Both the position numbers and the translations under genes were made by a program. Source: Pseudomonadota bacterium (GTDB taxonomy: Bacteria > Pseudomonadota > Gammaproteobacteria > Steroidobacterales > Steroidobacteraceae). From it: 64,000 nt of DNA. Where the stretch lies: the NCBI GenBank assembly GCA_018241445.1, contig JAFEDT010000011.1:186001-250000 (forward strand). Reading direction: 5' to 3'. The first letter of the stretch is position 1. Each line of letters starts with the position of its first letter. Shown in pieces: positions 42,192 to 51,389 of the stretch. The notes beneath the pieces are model-generated. The model was given only the letters and a program-made list of their open reading frames with translations, searched no databases and had not been told where the DNA came from.

Positions 42192-43384
42192 TGCGCCGCC
42201 CGTCCCAGCACCAGGCTGCAGTTGGAGCCGCCAAAGCCGAAGGAGTTGCTGAGCACCCGCCGCAACCGCGCCGCGCGATTGTCCAGCAGGTAGTCGACCG
42301 TAAGGAGCGGATCGATCTCGCGGGTGTTGAGTCCGCCAGGCATGAAGCCATGCCGCAGCGCCAGCGCGCAGATCACCGCCTCGAGCGCGCCCGCCGCGCC
42401 GAGCGTGTGACCGGTCGCGCCCTTGGTGGAACTGCCGGGCACCCGCGCCCCAAGCACTGCGGCAACCGCCTGCGCCTCGGCGCTGTCGTTGCCCGGTGTG
42501 CCCGTGCCGTGGAAGTTGACGTAGTCGATGTCCTCTGGCGCGAGGCCTGCGGCATCGAGTGCGGCGCGCATCGCCGCGGCCGCACCCTGTCCCTCGGGCT
42601 GGGGCGAGGACATGTGGTAGGCGTCGCTGGACTCGCCGCACCCCAGCAGCAGGATTGTGCCCTCGGCCGTGGCGGATCCGGGCCGTTCCAGCAGCGCGAA
42701 TGCGGCCGCTTCGCCTATGCAGATGCCGTCACGGGTGCGATCGAACGGCCGGCAGGGCTGCGGCGCGGTGAGCTGCAGGAAGTGGAAGCCGTACAGCGTC
42801 GTCAGGCACAGGCTGTCCACGCCGCCCACCACGGCGGCATCGATCAGCCCGGCGGCGATGGCGCGCTGCGCCGCCGCGAACACCTTGGCGCTCGAGGAGC
42901 AGGCACTGGAGATCACCGCCGCCGGCCCCGCGAGGGCCAGGTGGGCGCGCACGAAAGCGGCGACGGAGTAGGTGCTGTGCGCGCCGCGATAGCTGAAGTC
43001 CGCCGGCAGCGCACCGCTGCCCGGTTGCCGGCGGCGATAGGCGAGCTCGGTCTCCAGGATGCCCGAGGTGCTGGTGCCCAGGTACAGCCCGACACGGGCC
43101 GGACCGTGGCGCGCCGCGGCGGCGCGCACCGCGCAGTCGAAGCCGTCCTGAGCCAGCCCCAGCAGCGCCAGGCGGTTGTTGCGGCAGTTGAACTCGCCCA
43201 GTGGCGCGGGCAGAGACTGCGCGTCCACGCCGGCGACCTCGCCGATCCAGGTGGGCAGGCGTACGGTTTCGAAGCCGCAAGGCGCGAGGCCGGCGCGCCG
43301 CTCCAGCAGTGCCTGCAAGGTCGCGTCCAGCCCGGTTCCCAGGCTGCTGGTCGCGGTGAAGGCGCTCAGGGCGAGGGGAGTCAT
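42188..43384 (-). CDS. Beta-ketoacyl-ACP synthase II-type condensing enzyme
   Basis: The 398-residue ketosynthase has catalytic Cys162 (SSACSSSAKVF) and both His motifs (NFHGTGTPGNDSAE and TKGATGHTLGAAG), so it should be active in Claisen condensation of malonyl units on the aryl starter. The C-terminal NSFGFGGSNCSLVL is intact. ATG 43384 overlaps the methyltransferase stop. It probably forms a heterodimer with the chain-length factor, as in type II polyketide systems. Confidence 0.92.
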   Translation of the reverse strand: MTPLALSAFTATSSLGTGLDATLQALLERRAGLAPCGFETVRLPTWIGEVAGVDAQSLPAPLGEFNCRNNRLALLGLAQDGFDCAVRAAAARHGPARVGLYLGTSTSGILETELAYRRRQPGSGALPADFSYRGAHSTYSVAAFVRAHLALAGPAAVISSACSSSAKVFAAAQRAIAAGLIDAAVVGGVDSLCLTTLYGFHFLQLTAPQPCRPFDRTRDGICIGEAAAFALLERPGSATAEGTILLLGCGESSDAYHMSSPQPEGQGAAAAMRAALDAAGLAPEDIDYVNFHGTGTPGNDSAEAQAVAAVLGARVPGSSTKGATGHTLGAAGALEAVICALALRHGFMPGGLNTREIDPLLTVDYLLDNRAARLRRVLSNSFGFGGSNCSLVLGRAAH

Positions 43385-44142
43385 GCGGCGCGCGCCACGA
43401 ACAACACATTGCTGAATGGAGTGCCCGCGCTCATCGGTATCGGACGTGCCTCGAAGCCCTGCTCGGCCAACAGTGTCCGCCACTCGGCGGCGCCGCGGCA
43501 ATGCAGCCGCAGCCAGCGACCATGCCGCAGGAAAGCAACGCCCAGGTCCACCGCCTGGCTCAACCAGAACCGCGCGCCAGCGGTCGCATCGCCGACCCGC
43601 AGCAGCAGCATGCCGCCTGCGGGCAGGGCCGCACGCACCTTGCGCAGGACATGGCGTTGCGAGTCGCGGTCAATGTAATGCAACACGTCCAGCAGCACCG
43701 CCGCATCCGCCGTGCCGTAGTCGGCCGTGCGGATATCCGCGGCCGACAGGCGCGCCGCCGGCAGGAGCGTGCCCAATGCCACAATGCCGCGGCGTACTTC
43801 GGCCGGGTTGAGGTCGATGCCGTGGTAGGCCCGCAGCGCGGGCGGCGCCGGCCAGCCGTGCGGCCAGGCCCATGGCGCGCCCGCATGGCAGTCGCGCGCC
43901 TGCAGCAGCCACACCGCCAGCAGACCCTGGCCGCAGCCCAGGTCCAGGATCCGCCCGCAGCCCCCGAGCAGGTTGTGGGTCAGCAGCGCGGCGAACACCG
44001 GATCGCCACGGAACTTGCCGCGGGCCATGCCCTGCGCGATGGGGCCGCAGCCGCGGTAACGGTGGGCCGCCAGCAGCGCCAGCCGGCGCAGCAGTTCACG
44101 CCCATCGTCATCACGACCGGGTGCGCCCACTGACAGTTTCAT
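43381..44142 (-). CDS. Class I methyltransferase of pigment cluster
   Basis: This 253-residue protein has the SAM motif ILDLGCGQGLLAVWLL (about 66-81) followed by GIDLNPAEV and AVLLDVLHYID, typical of class I methyltransferases. Aryl-polyene and xanthomonadin clusters often include such an enzyme, which could O- or C-methylate the aromatic head; that activity is inferred. Overlaps both neighbours by ATGA junctions, so is translationally coupled within the operon. Confidence 0.82.
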   Translation of the reverse strand: MKLSVGAPGRDDDGRELLRRLALLAAHRYRGCGPIAQGMARGKFRGDPVFAALLTHNLLGGCGRILDLGCGQGLLAVWLLQARDCHAGAPWAWPHGWPAPPALRAYHGIDLNPAEVRRGIVALGTLLPAARLSAADIRTADYGTADAAVLLDVLHYIDRDSQRHVLRKVRAALPAGGMLLLRVGDATAGARFWLSQAVDLGVAFLRHGRWLRLHCRGAAEWRTLLAEQGFEARPIPMSAGTPFSNVLFVARAA

Positions 44143-44996
44143 GCGCCCGCATCCGCGGCCGGTAAGGGCACGCTGACAAGGCCCGCAGTGCGCAGGGCAT
44201 CGAGCAGGCGTGGCAGCACCGCGAGCACCACCGGCACGCCATCGCCTGAGCAGGCGGCGTGGCCGTCGTGCAGCAACAGGATGTCGCGTGCGGCGAGGCC
44301 GCGCGTCAGGCGCGCCAGCACCCGCGCTGCATCGCCGTCGAGCGTGTCGAAGCCACGCCGCGTCCAGCTCGCAAGCTGCAGTCCGGCGCGGCCGAGGATC
44401 GGTGCGAGGAAGGGGTTGCGCAGGCCCGCGGGGGCGCGGAAGAAGCGCGGCGCGATGCCCGTGGCCTGTGCGATGCTGTCCTGCGCCGCGAGCACTTCGC
44501 GCCTCATCGCCGCCGGGCCCAGCAGCGAGAAGGTGTTGGGATGATGCTCGCTGTGATTCTCCACACTGTGGCCGGCCGCGACCATCGCGCGCGCCAGCGC
44601 CGCGTGACGCCGAACCCGCGCGCCAATGCAGAAGAAAGTGACCCGAGTCTCGTGGCGCGCCAGCACTTCCAGCACCGCGGGGGTGACTTCGGGATCCGGT
44701 CCGTCGTCCAGGGTCAGGCCGACCGCTCGTGCGGCCACGGCGCCCGCCGGCAGGCGCGTCCAGTTGCTGCCCAGCCAGTTGCAGCGCGGCAGCAGTCCGG
44801 CCGCTGTGAGCGCCACGTGGTTGGCGGCGACGGCCGTCACGGCCCACGGCCACCATTGCGGCCGCGCCAGGGTGGCCGCCAGCGCTGCACCGTGGACCCA
44901 CGGTGTTGCACGCAGCAATGGCGTGGCGCACAGCAGCGGGGTCGCCGCGGTGCGCGCGGCGGCGCGCTCAGGGTTGGGTCCGGGCAAGACAGTCAT
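44139..44996 (-). CDS. NodB-type polysaccharide deacetylase
   Basis: The 285-residue protein has hydrophobic segments in its first 70 residues, so is probably membrane-bound. A NodB homology domain follows, with GLTLDDGPDPEVTP (catalytic Asp and metal Asp), HSVENHSEHHPN (metal His residues), RFFRAPAGLRNP and ILLLHDGH. CE4 enzymes deacetylate N- or O-acetylated sugars, using a metal. Its presence inside a pigment operon suggests trimming of a glycan-linked intermediate or cell-wall acceptor. It overlaps the hydrolase gene by 29 bases. Confidence 0.85.
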   Translation of the reverse strand: MTVLPGPNPERAAARTAATPLLCATPLLRATPWVHGAALAATLARPQWWPWAVTAVAANHVALTAAGLLPRCNWLGSNWTRLPAGAVAARAVGLTLDDGPDPEVTPAVLEVLARHETRVTFFCIGARVRRHAALARAMVAAGHSVENHSEHHPNTFSLLGPAAMRREVLAAQDSIAQATGIAPRFFRAPAGLRNPFLAPILGRAGLQLASWTRRGFDTLDGDAARVLARLTRGLAARDILLLHDGHAACSGDGVPVVLAVLPRLLDALRTAGLVSVPLPAADAGA

Positions 44997-45606
44997 CCAG
45001 GAAATTCTCCCAGAGCAGGTGCCAGGCGGGCCAGTCGTGACCGCCGGGCACCATCCTTACATCCGCCGCCGGCAGGGCCGCAGCCAGCAGGCGGTGGCGC
45101 GACAGGAAGCGGTCCTCGCGGCCCAGCCCCAGGAACAGTCGCATGGGCGGCCCGCCCTGCAGGAAAGACCAGATGCGCCGCTCGTCGTCCGTCGCGCGGG
45201 AGTCCGCCTCGCGCCACTGCGACAGGCCACCGGCGCGCGCCACCTCGCCGGTGATGATGTGGCTGCCGAGGTAGGGCGCCAGCAGGCACAGGCCCGCGAG
45301 CCCGCCGCAATTGCGCGCCGCGCACCCCAGTGCGACATAGGCGCCGAGCGAGATACCGCCGAGCCAGACCTGCATGCCGCGCTCCATCGCGGGCAGGACG
45401 TACTGCCGTCGCACTCGACCGAACACCGAACCCTCTGCGACCTCTGCGAAGGCGAAGTCAGCGAAGAACGCCTCGGTGCGCCGTGGCGCCCGTCGTGCGA
45501 GGGCGGCGCCGAAGCCCTGTTGCCGGAACTCGCATGCCTGCGCGTAGGCGGGCGGCAGCATGATCACCGCGCGCCGTGGCTCCGGGGCAGCCGCGCCGGT
45601 GCTCAT
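44968..45606 (-). CDS. Alpha/beta hydrolase of pigment cluster
   Basis: This 212-residue single-domain hydrolase has the nucleophile elbow GISLGA, an acidic segment GREDRF and a C-terminal GGHDWPAW, completing a Ser-Asp-His triad. It resembles small carboxylesterase/thioesterase-like proteins common in aryl-polyene clusters. It may release or proofread acyl-ACP intermediates, but the substrate is not known. ATG 45606 lies 63 bases after the MMPL exporter stop, the largest gap in the operon apart from that after GT2. Confidence 0.78.
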   Translation of the reverse strand: MSTGAAAPEPRRAVIMLPPAYAQACEFRQQGFGAALARRAPRRTEAFFADFAFAEVAEGSVFGRVRRQYVLPAMERGMQVWLGGISLGAYVALGCAARNCGGLAGLCLLAPYLGSHIITGEVARAGGLSQWREADSRATDDERRIWSFLQGGPPMRLFLGLGREDRFLSRHRLLAAALPAADVRMVPGGHDWPAWHLLWENFLDDCLARTQP

Positions 45607-45611
45607 GCGCA

Positions 45612-45641
45612 GCCCCGATCGAAAAAGGCTCTTTTCGGGGC
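45612..45641 (-). other. Hairpin in the gap between exporter and hydrolase genes
   Basis: GCCCCG (45612-45617) and AAAA can pair with TTTTCGGGGC (45632-45641) if a four-base bulge is allowed. It lies in the 63-base intercistronic gap and may tune the relative expression of the two halves of the operon. No T-tract follows, so termination is unlikely. Confidence 0.3.
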
Positions 45642-45669
45642 CGGCGTTCCGCTCGTGTCTGCGAACCTG

Positions 45670-48072
45670 TCAGCCATCATCAGGTTTCACCGGGGCCAGC
45701 AGCGCGCAGAACCACAAGGCCAGCAGCGCGCCGGGCGCGACCGTCATTCCCAGGTCGGACAGCACGGAGACGCGTGAGCAGGCCAGCACTGCGAATGCCG
45801 TGACGGTGGCGAGATTGGCCACCGCCAATGAAGCGAGCGTCAGGGGGGCGTGCCCGTCGCCGCTGGTGGCGCCGCGATCGAAAAACAGGGCGTAGTTGGA
45901 ACCCACCGCGACGATCAGCAGCATGCCGACGATGTGCAGGATCCCCAGTTGCCGCCCGCATGTGACCAGCAGTGCTGCGACCACCAGCACCGACAGCGCC
46001 AGCGGCGCAACCGTCGCAAAGACGCGCCGGGCGCTGCGCAGCGTCAGTACCAGCAGCAGCACGATCGCCGCAAAGCCGGCCAGCGCCAGTTTTTCCGCCT
46101 CACCCAGGTAACCGGCGTACATGCGATCCGACTCCCCCTTGAAGTCCAGCAGCGCGATGTCGGCAGCGCCGCGGGCTGTTGCGACATCCCCGCCGGCGGC
46201 CGCGCCACGGGTGGCCGCCAGCCGGGCAGCGATCAGGGCGTGCACCGCGGCGAGCGTGCCGCGATCCTGGCCCGCGGCAACGCTGTCGGACAGTGGCAGC
46301 AGTGCTGTCCAGGCGCCGCCGCTCTCGAACAGCAGCGCATCGACCGCGGCAGCGAAGGAGGTGCCCTCGAGATCGGTCCGCCGCAGCGGCAACAGCGCGC
46401 GTGACTGTTCCGCGTCGCTAAGGAAGGGCTGCAGGACCCCGCGGCGTATCGGCAGGCCGGCCAGAGCCTCGTCGAGTTGCTGCCGCAGCAGTGGCGGCGG
46501 CGGGATGCCCGCCTGGCGGGCGCGCTGTGTGTTGGCATCGGGCAGCAGGCGCGAAGGTGTCTGGAATCCGCGCAGCGCTCCGGCATCGACCAGCCCCTGC
46601 AGGCCGCTGGAAAGAGTCTGCGCCAGTGCCAGCGCCTGCTGCTGCCCGGGGGCGGTGATCACGATGATGTAGCGTACGTCGGGAATCCCCAGGTCGGCCT
46701 GGGTGCGCGCATCCAGTGCCTGGGCCGCGGCGGGAACCGGGCTCAGTGAAGCCAGGTCGCGGCTCCACAACGTCCCGCGGTGCGCCCACAACACTGCAGC
46801 CGCCGCCACGGCCAGCGGCAGCAGCGCCAGGCGCGCGGGGCGCAGCGCGGCGATGATCCGCGCCAGTCGCTCGCCGAGTCCCGTCAGGTCGCGCAGCCGC
46901 AGCCGCTGCGGCAGCCACAGGGGCAGCACGTAGCGCGTCACCAGCGCCGCCGCGGTCAGGCCAGCGACGGAGTACAGTCCGAGTTGCGCCAGGCCGGGGA
47001 AGGCTGACGGCAGCAATGCGGCAAAGCCACATAGCGATGTCAGGACTCCCAGGCGGATGGTGGGCCAGACACGGGTGCGGAAGGCGGCGGGTTTTTGCAG
47101 GAACAGGTAGATGGAGTAGTCCACCGCCTCGCCGATCAGCGTCACGCCGAAGCCGAGCGTGACCCCGTGCACCACTCCGAATCCGCACGCGACCGCCGCC
47201 ACGCCGGCCAGGGCGCCGCAGGCCACCGGCAGCAGCCCAAGCAGCAGTGCAGTGAACGAACGGTAGGCGATGAGCAGCAGCCCGGCGATCAGCAGGGAGC
47301 TGATCATCGACAGCCGCAGCACCTGTTCCTTCACCAGTGCGCGCGAGCGAACCGCGAACACCGGCGCGCCGCCCAGTTGCAGCACGGGTCGCGCGTGCGG
47401 CCCCGGGGCAAGGGAGGCGGCCAGCCGATCAAAGGTGCCCCGGATCGTACGGCCCGCCGCCTCCTGCGCGTCCGTGTCGGAGCCGCTGGCACGGGTCTGG
47501 ATGGCGAGTAGCGCGCGCGTGCCGTCCGCCGAAGCCCACACGCCCTGCTGACGTGCCGTCTCCGGCTGGCTGCCAAATTCGGACAGGATGGCCAGCAGCT
47601 CACCGGTCGGGTCCTGTTCGAATAGCGGCTTCATCAGCACGCCGGCCGGGCCGGCGAGGTCCTGCAGCGCACCCTGCAGTGCTGCGCGCAGCCCAGCGGC
47701 ACTGAAGTGTTGCGGCAGCATTTGCGGGCTCAGCTGGTAGCGGTGCCGGAACAGGAATGCCCGGTCGGCGGCCTCCAGGGCGCTGTCGCCATTGCTGATG
47801 CTGGCGAAGGCCGGATCCCGGGCCAGTTGTGCGGCAAGCTGCCGTGACAGCTGCGCACGCGTATCGGGGCTGCCGCCGGAAATACTCGCCATGATCAGGC
47901 GCGCCGTCGGGCCGTCGCGCAGCTGCTGCACCAGCAGGCGCTGGGAATGGCTGGGCGCGCGGGGCAGGAAGGCCGACAGGTCGGCGCTGTAGTGAGCGCG
48001 CAGCGCCAGCGCGGCGCACAGGCAGACCGCGGCCAGCCACAGCAGGCTGATTCCTGTGGCCTGCCGGGTCAC
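45670..48072 (-). CDS. MMPL/RND-superfamily exporter of pigment cluster
   Basis: The 800-residue protein has the MMPL layout: one N-terminal helix and a periplasmic domain, then five helices with GVTLIGEAVDYSIYLF, followed by the repeat of the same plan with VGMLLIVAVGSNYALFFDRG, about 12 helices in all. In xanthomonadin/aryl-polyene clusters this exporter is thought to move the finished lipid to the outer envelope. GTG 48072 overlaps the LolA-like stop. The lipid cargo is inferred from context. Confidence 0.9.
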   Translation of the reverse strand: MTRQATGISLLWLAAVCLCAALALRAHYSADLSAFLPRAPSHSQRLLVQQLRDGPTARLIMASISGGSPDTRAQLSRQLAAQLARDPAFASISNGDSALEAADRAFLFRHRYQLSPQMLPQHFSAAGLRAALQGALQDLAGPAGVLMKPLFEQDPTGELLAILSEFGSQPETARQQGVWASADGTRALLAIQTRASGSDTDAQEAAGRTIRGTFDRLAASLAPGPHARPVLQLGGAPVFAVRSRALVKEQVLRLSMISSLLIAGLLLIAYRSFTALLLGLLPVACGALAGVAAVACGFGVVHGVTLGFGVTLIGEAVDYSIYLFLQKPAAFRTRVWPTIRLGVLTSLCGFAALLPSAFPGLAQLGLYSVAGLTAAALVTRYVLPLWLPQRLRLRDLTGLGERLARIIAALRPARLALLPLAVAAAAVLWAHRGTLWSRDLASLSPVPAAAQALDARTQADLGIPDVRYIIVITAPGQQQALALAQTLSSGLQGLVDAGALRGFQTPSRLLPDANTQRARQAGIPPPPLLRQQLDEALAGLPIRRGVLQPFLSDAEQSRALLPLRRTDLEGTSFAAAVDALLFESGGAWTALLPLSDSVAAGQDRGTLAAVHALIAARLAATRGAAAGGDVATARGAADIALLDFKGESDRMYAGYLGEAEKLALAGFAAIVLLLVLTLRSARRVFATVAPLALSVLVVAALLVTCGRQLGILHIVGMLLIVAVGSNYALFFDRGATSGDGHAPLTLASLAVANLATVTAFAVLACSRVSVLSDLGMTVAPGALLALWFCALLAPVKPDDG

Positions 48073-48734
48073 GGCGGGATCTCGCGGCCGAGCATCAGCA
48101 GCGAGCGGTCGCCGTTCGCCTGCACCAGCTCGAAGCTGCGCAGGGCATCGCCAGCGCCCTCGATACGGATGCGGCGGACCTGGCGCATCAGTTCGGGATC
48201 GGTGGGTTCCAGCAACAGCGTCCAGGCGGCGGTATTGCCGCTGAACTGCAATCTGAAATGGCTTTGCAGCGCGGCGCGATCACCGGCCAGAGTGGCGCGC
48301 AGACTGGCGGCGAGGGGCGCCAGCTGCGGATGTTCGCGCAGCGGGACCTTCAGCGTGCGGTGGCCGCGCTGCGCCAGCAGAGTGTCGCCGTCGATGATCA
48401 GGGTTTCCGCCCTTGGCAGCAGCGCACGTTTCTCCAGGTGATCCGGCGCCACGTACAGCAGCTCGCCGGAGGAGTGCAGCGGCTGGCTGAGCACACTCAG
48501 TTCCTGGGTCTCGGTGTAGGTCACATGGCCGCGTTGGCGCGCGGCAAGCAGCTTCATTACCGCGTCGAGCTCCGGGGAGGCAGCGTCCGCCGTAGTCGGG
48601 GCGGTCGCGGCAGTTGCGGCGGCGGGGGCGACGGTCGCCGGCCCGACCAGGCCCGCTGCGAAGATGACGCCCGAAAGCAACGGGCCGCTCACCGCCCGCG
48701 CGCAATCCAGCAACTGCTGTCGGCCGATGCTCAT
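48069..48734 (-). CDS. LolA-like periplasmic lipid carrier of pigment cluster
   Basis: The 221-residue protein has an N-terminal hydrophobic signal (about 15-42) and a LolA/LolB-like beta fold: GHVTYTETQELSVLSQPLHSSGELLYVAPDHLEKR, then LIIDGDTLLAQRG. Such proteins bind acyl lipids and ferry them across the periplasm, here presumably between the MMPL exporter and the outer membrane. It is coupled by overlap to both neighbours. Confidence 0.85.
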   Translation of the reverse strand: MSIGRQQLLDCARAVSGPLLSGVIFAAGLVGPATVAPAAATAATAPTTADAASPELDAVMKLLAARQRGHVTYTETQELSVLSQPLHSSGELLYVAPDHLEKRALLPRAETLIIDGDTLLAQRGHRTLKVPLREHPQLAPLAASLRATLAGDRAALQSHFRLQFSGNTAAWTLLLEPTDPELMRQVRRIRIEGAGDALRSFELVQANGDRSLLMLGREIPP

Positions 48735-49702
48735 CGCACCCGCGCGGTGGCGGCCCCGGTATCCTCACCGGCTGGTGCCCAGAAATCGTAGAAGTTGAAC
48801 CAGTTGAAGGGGTCGCTGCGGCAGCAGTCCTCCAGCAGCGCGGCAAAGCGGGTTACCGCGGCGCGAACCGCCGCGTCGCGTCCAGCCGGATCGGGCCGCG
48901 AGAAGTCCGCAATCTGGTGGAACATGACATGGTAATGGTTTGCGCCGCGATACAGCCCGGCCATGAAGATGGCTGGTCGCTTCAGCGCCGCGGCGATGCG
49001 CATCGGTCCCGTCGGAAACAGCGCGGGCTTGCCGAGAAACTCCACCGGCTGGGCCGCCGAATCGCCCACGGTCCGGTCCGCCAGCATGCCGACGAACGCT
49101 CCTTCCTCCAGCCGCTCCCGCAGCCGCAACATCGCATCAAGACGGCCGAGCCCGATGATTTCCATTCCGGCGCCCTCACTGGCGGTGCGCAGGCGTGTGG
49201 CCATATCGCCGGCGTTGCCGGTCTCCATCGCCATGACGATCCTGTGCTGGCGCTGCTGGCCGGCCAGCGCGCTGATGACCTCCAGGCATCCCAGGTGCGC
49301 GCCCAGCAGGAAGGCGCCCTGGCCGGCTTGCGCCAGCCGTTGCATCTGCGCCGCGCCCTGCACCGTAACGTGCAGCACTGCGGCGCGCCCGTTCGCCAGG
49401 TAGACGCGGTCCAGCAGGGAGGTCGCGAACACCAGGAAGTGCCGGAAGCGCTCCCGGGCGTTCGGCGGCCCGCCCAGCGCCCGGCGCAGGTAGCTACGAG
49501 AGGCGCGCCGCGCCCGCGGGGCGGACAGCACGAAATACAACACGATCGGGTACAGCAGCAGTCGCGCCAGGGGTCGCGGCACGCGCAGGGACAACCAGAT
49601 CATGACCGTGGTCACCCAGGCGCTGCCGCGCTCCGGCGTGCGTTGCCACGGGGCGCCGCTGGCGCGTTGCAGGCGTGGTGGCGCGGGCGCGGGCGCGGTC
49701 AC
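48731..49702 (-). CDS. LpxL/HtrB-type lysophospholipid acyltransferase
   Basis: The 323-residue protein matches LpxL-like acyltransferases: hydrophobic N-terminal anchor (about 38-58), and the HX4D/E-type motif in FLLGAHLGCLEVI (HLGCLE). GMLADRTVGDSAAQPVEFLGKPALFPTGP follows. It would esterify the polyene acid onto a lipid or glycerol-phosphate head. GTG 49702 overlaps the dehydratase stop (GTGA), so I use it instead of the much longer open frame. Confidence 0.87.
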   Translation of the reverse strand: MTAPAPAPPRLQRASGAPWQRTPERGSAWVTTVMIWLSLRVPRPLARLLLYPIVLYFVLSAPRARRASRSYLRRALGGPPNARERFRHFLVFATSLLDRVYLANGRAAVLHVTVQGAAQMQRLAQAGQGAFLLGAHLGCLEVISALAGQQRQHRIVMAMETGNAGDMATRLRTASEGAGMEIIGLGRLDAMLRLRERLEEGAFVGMLADRTVGDSAAQPVEFLGKPALFPTGPMRIAAALKRPAIFMAGLYRGANHYHVMFHQIADFSRPDPAGRDAAVRAAVTRFAALLEDCCRSDPFNWFNFYDFWAPAGEDTGAATARVR

Positions 49703-50034
49703 CGCGATTCTCCAGGTGCCACCACCCGCACCAACACACCCTGGCTGACCGGGCTTCCGTCCGTCCCTGAGATGACGAAGCGTATGGAACCGTCCGCGAG
49801 CGCGTTGCGGCGCAGGAGAACGGTCTCCCCCGGACGCACCGGGCGGATGAACTTGGCGTTGCGGATCTCCCAGGGCGCCTCGTCGTCGAGGTCGGCGCGC
49901 GCGGCGTGCAGGGCTGCGTCCAGCAGCAGGACACCGGGAAGGATGGGTGAGCCGGGGAAGTGGCCGGCCAGCGCCGGGTGATCCGTCGCGACCGTGATGC
50001 GCAGCGCGGGCGGTTGTTGTGCAGCGCGGCTCAT
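49699..50034 (-). CDS. FabZ/FabA-type hotdog dehydratase (ApeI-like)
   Basis: This 111-residue single hotdog protein carries HFPGSPILPGVLLLDAAL, the FabZ-type helix with catalytic His, and lacks the long N-terminus of ApeP-like enzymes. It probably dehydrates 3-hydroxyacyl-ACP together with the dehydratase at 40930-41403. ATGA overlap with the AMP-ligase gene and GTGA overlap with the acyltransferase gene indicate coupled translation. Confidence 0.85.
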   Translation of the reverse strand: MSRAAQQPPALRITVATDHPALAGHFPGSPILPGVLLLDAALHAARADLDDEAPWEIRNAKFIRPVRPGETVLLRRNALADGSIRFVISGTDGSPVSQGVLVRVVAPGESR

Positions 50035-51314
50035 GAGCCGTGAGCTGCCAGCAGTTCTTGCAGCGCGGACTGCGGCAGCTTGCCGGTGCTGGTGCGCGGC
50101 AGTTCGCTGACGAACAGCAGTGGCCGTGGCAGGAACACCGGGTCGATGCGCTGGCGCAGCTCACCCAGCACCTGCGCAGCGGTCAGCGACGGCGCGACCA
50201 CGCAGGCCGCCACTCGCGCCGCCGCGCCGCCCCGATCGGCGCCCGCGTCGAGGTCCGTGTCGATGTGGCGCGCCGGGTGGAAGAAGGCGCCATCCAGCAC
50301 GCCGGGGATGGCGTTGAGGTGGTGGCTCAGGAACGCCAGCGAACTGCGCTTGCCGGCGATGTTCACCAGGTCCGCGGCCCGACCGTGCAGCAGAAAGCTG
50401 TCGGGACCCAGCAGTTGCAGCACGTCGTTCAGCCGCACGCGCTCCCCGACGTGGCCGCCGCTGATCCAGCTGTGCGCGCCGTGGACCTCGGCGCGCACCT
50501 GCGGCCACAGGCGCCACTGCGGTCCGGCGGTCGGGCGGCGCGAGGCGATGGTGCCGGTTTCGGTGGAGCCGAAGATCTCCACCAGGCGGGTTGCAAAACG
50601 CTGCTCGATCCGCGCTGCCAGCTGTTGCGCCAGCGGCGCGGTGGCACTCAACACCAGGTCGACTTCAGGCAGGGGTCCGGTCAGTTCGGCCAGCGCACGC
50701 AGGTGGATCGGAGTGGAGACCAGCAGCCGCGGCCGCGGGACCGATGCCAGTGCTGCGATCACGTCGGAGGGGTAGAAGGGATGCGCGGCGCACACGCGAT
50801 GGCCCGCGGCCAGCGCCAGCGCCACGCTGGTCTCCAGCCCGTACATGTGTTGCGGCGGTACAGTCGCCACCAGCGAGCAGCCGGCGGGCAGTTGCAGCCG
50901 CTCGTGTTCGCAGCGCAGGCACTCCATGAGCGCGCCGAAGGTCTTGCGGTGCGGCACCGGCTCCCCCGTGGAACCGGACGTGAACACCCAGGCGATCAGC
51001 TGCGCGGAGTCGATGGTCGGCACCTGCCAGCCCAGGGGAGGCGCCGGCTGGCGCGGATAGTCCACGCGGGGCAGGGCGACGACGCGGTCTGGATCGTCGC
51101 TGAGATACACCACATCCGGTGCCAACTGCTGCAGCCGGCGCAGGAGCTGCGGGGCCTGCGTCGGAGGCAGCAGGGTCACTTTGCCTGCGACGATGCAGGC
51201 CGCCAGGCCCACGGTGAACCGGTAGCGGTCACTGCAGCCGTTGAGCACGTGGCGCGCCGTCGGCAGTTGCGACTGCAGCCACTGCACGTCGGCCAGGAAC
51301 TCTCCGGCCGACAC
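50031..51314 (-). CDS. Acyl/aryl-AMP ligase (XanA2-like)
   Basis: The 427-residue adenylate-forming enzyme has the P-loop-like FTSGSTGEPVPHRKT, FGSTETGTIASRR and a closing STGKLPQSALQELL with the conserved catalytic Lys. In xanthomonadin synthesis the equivalent ligase activates 3-hydroxybenzoate and loads it on the ACP encoded next door. The annotated GTG 51314 seems internal: the frame is open back to the ACP stop at 51390 and reads FAWRDG before it, but only a CTG (51383) is available there as a start. True N-terminus unresolved. Confidence 0.85.
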   Translation of the reverse strand: MSAGEFLADVQWLQSQLPTARHVLNGCSDRYRFTVGLAACIVAGKVTLLPPTQAPQLLRRLQQLAPDVVYLSDDPDRVVALPRVDYPRQPAPPLGWQVPTIDSAQLIAWVFTSGSTGEPVPHRKTFGALMECLRCEHERLQLPAGCSLVATVPPQHMYGLETSVALALAAGHRVCAAHPFYPSDVIAALASVPRPRLLVSTPIHLRALAELTGPLPEVDLVLSATAPLAQQLAARIEQRFATRLVEIFGSTETGTIASRRPTAGPQWRLWPQVRAEVHGAHSWISGGHVGERVRLNDVLQLLGPDSFLLHGRAADLVNIAGKRSSLAFLSHHLNAIPGVLDGAFFHPARHIDTDLDAGADRGGAAARVAACVVAPSLTAAQVLGELRQRIDPVFLPRPLLFVSELPRTSTGKLPQSALQELLAAHGS

Positions 51315-51389
51315 GGCTGCGCCATCACGCCAGGCGAAAACCGACCGCGCGGTGGCGTGGGCGAGAAGCGGCAGGGTGGCCAGGGCTGC

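Noticed and set aside
42192..42641. Longer start for the chain-length-factor gene
   Set aside because: The extra codons are the ketosynthase gene read in another frame, and TTG 42191 overlapping the stop fits the operon style.
49703..50164. Long N-terminus of the acyltransferase
   Set aside because: It overlaps the hotdog dehydratase in another frame and lacks acyltransferase similarity; GTG 49702 fits the coupling pattern.
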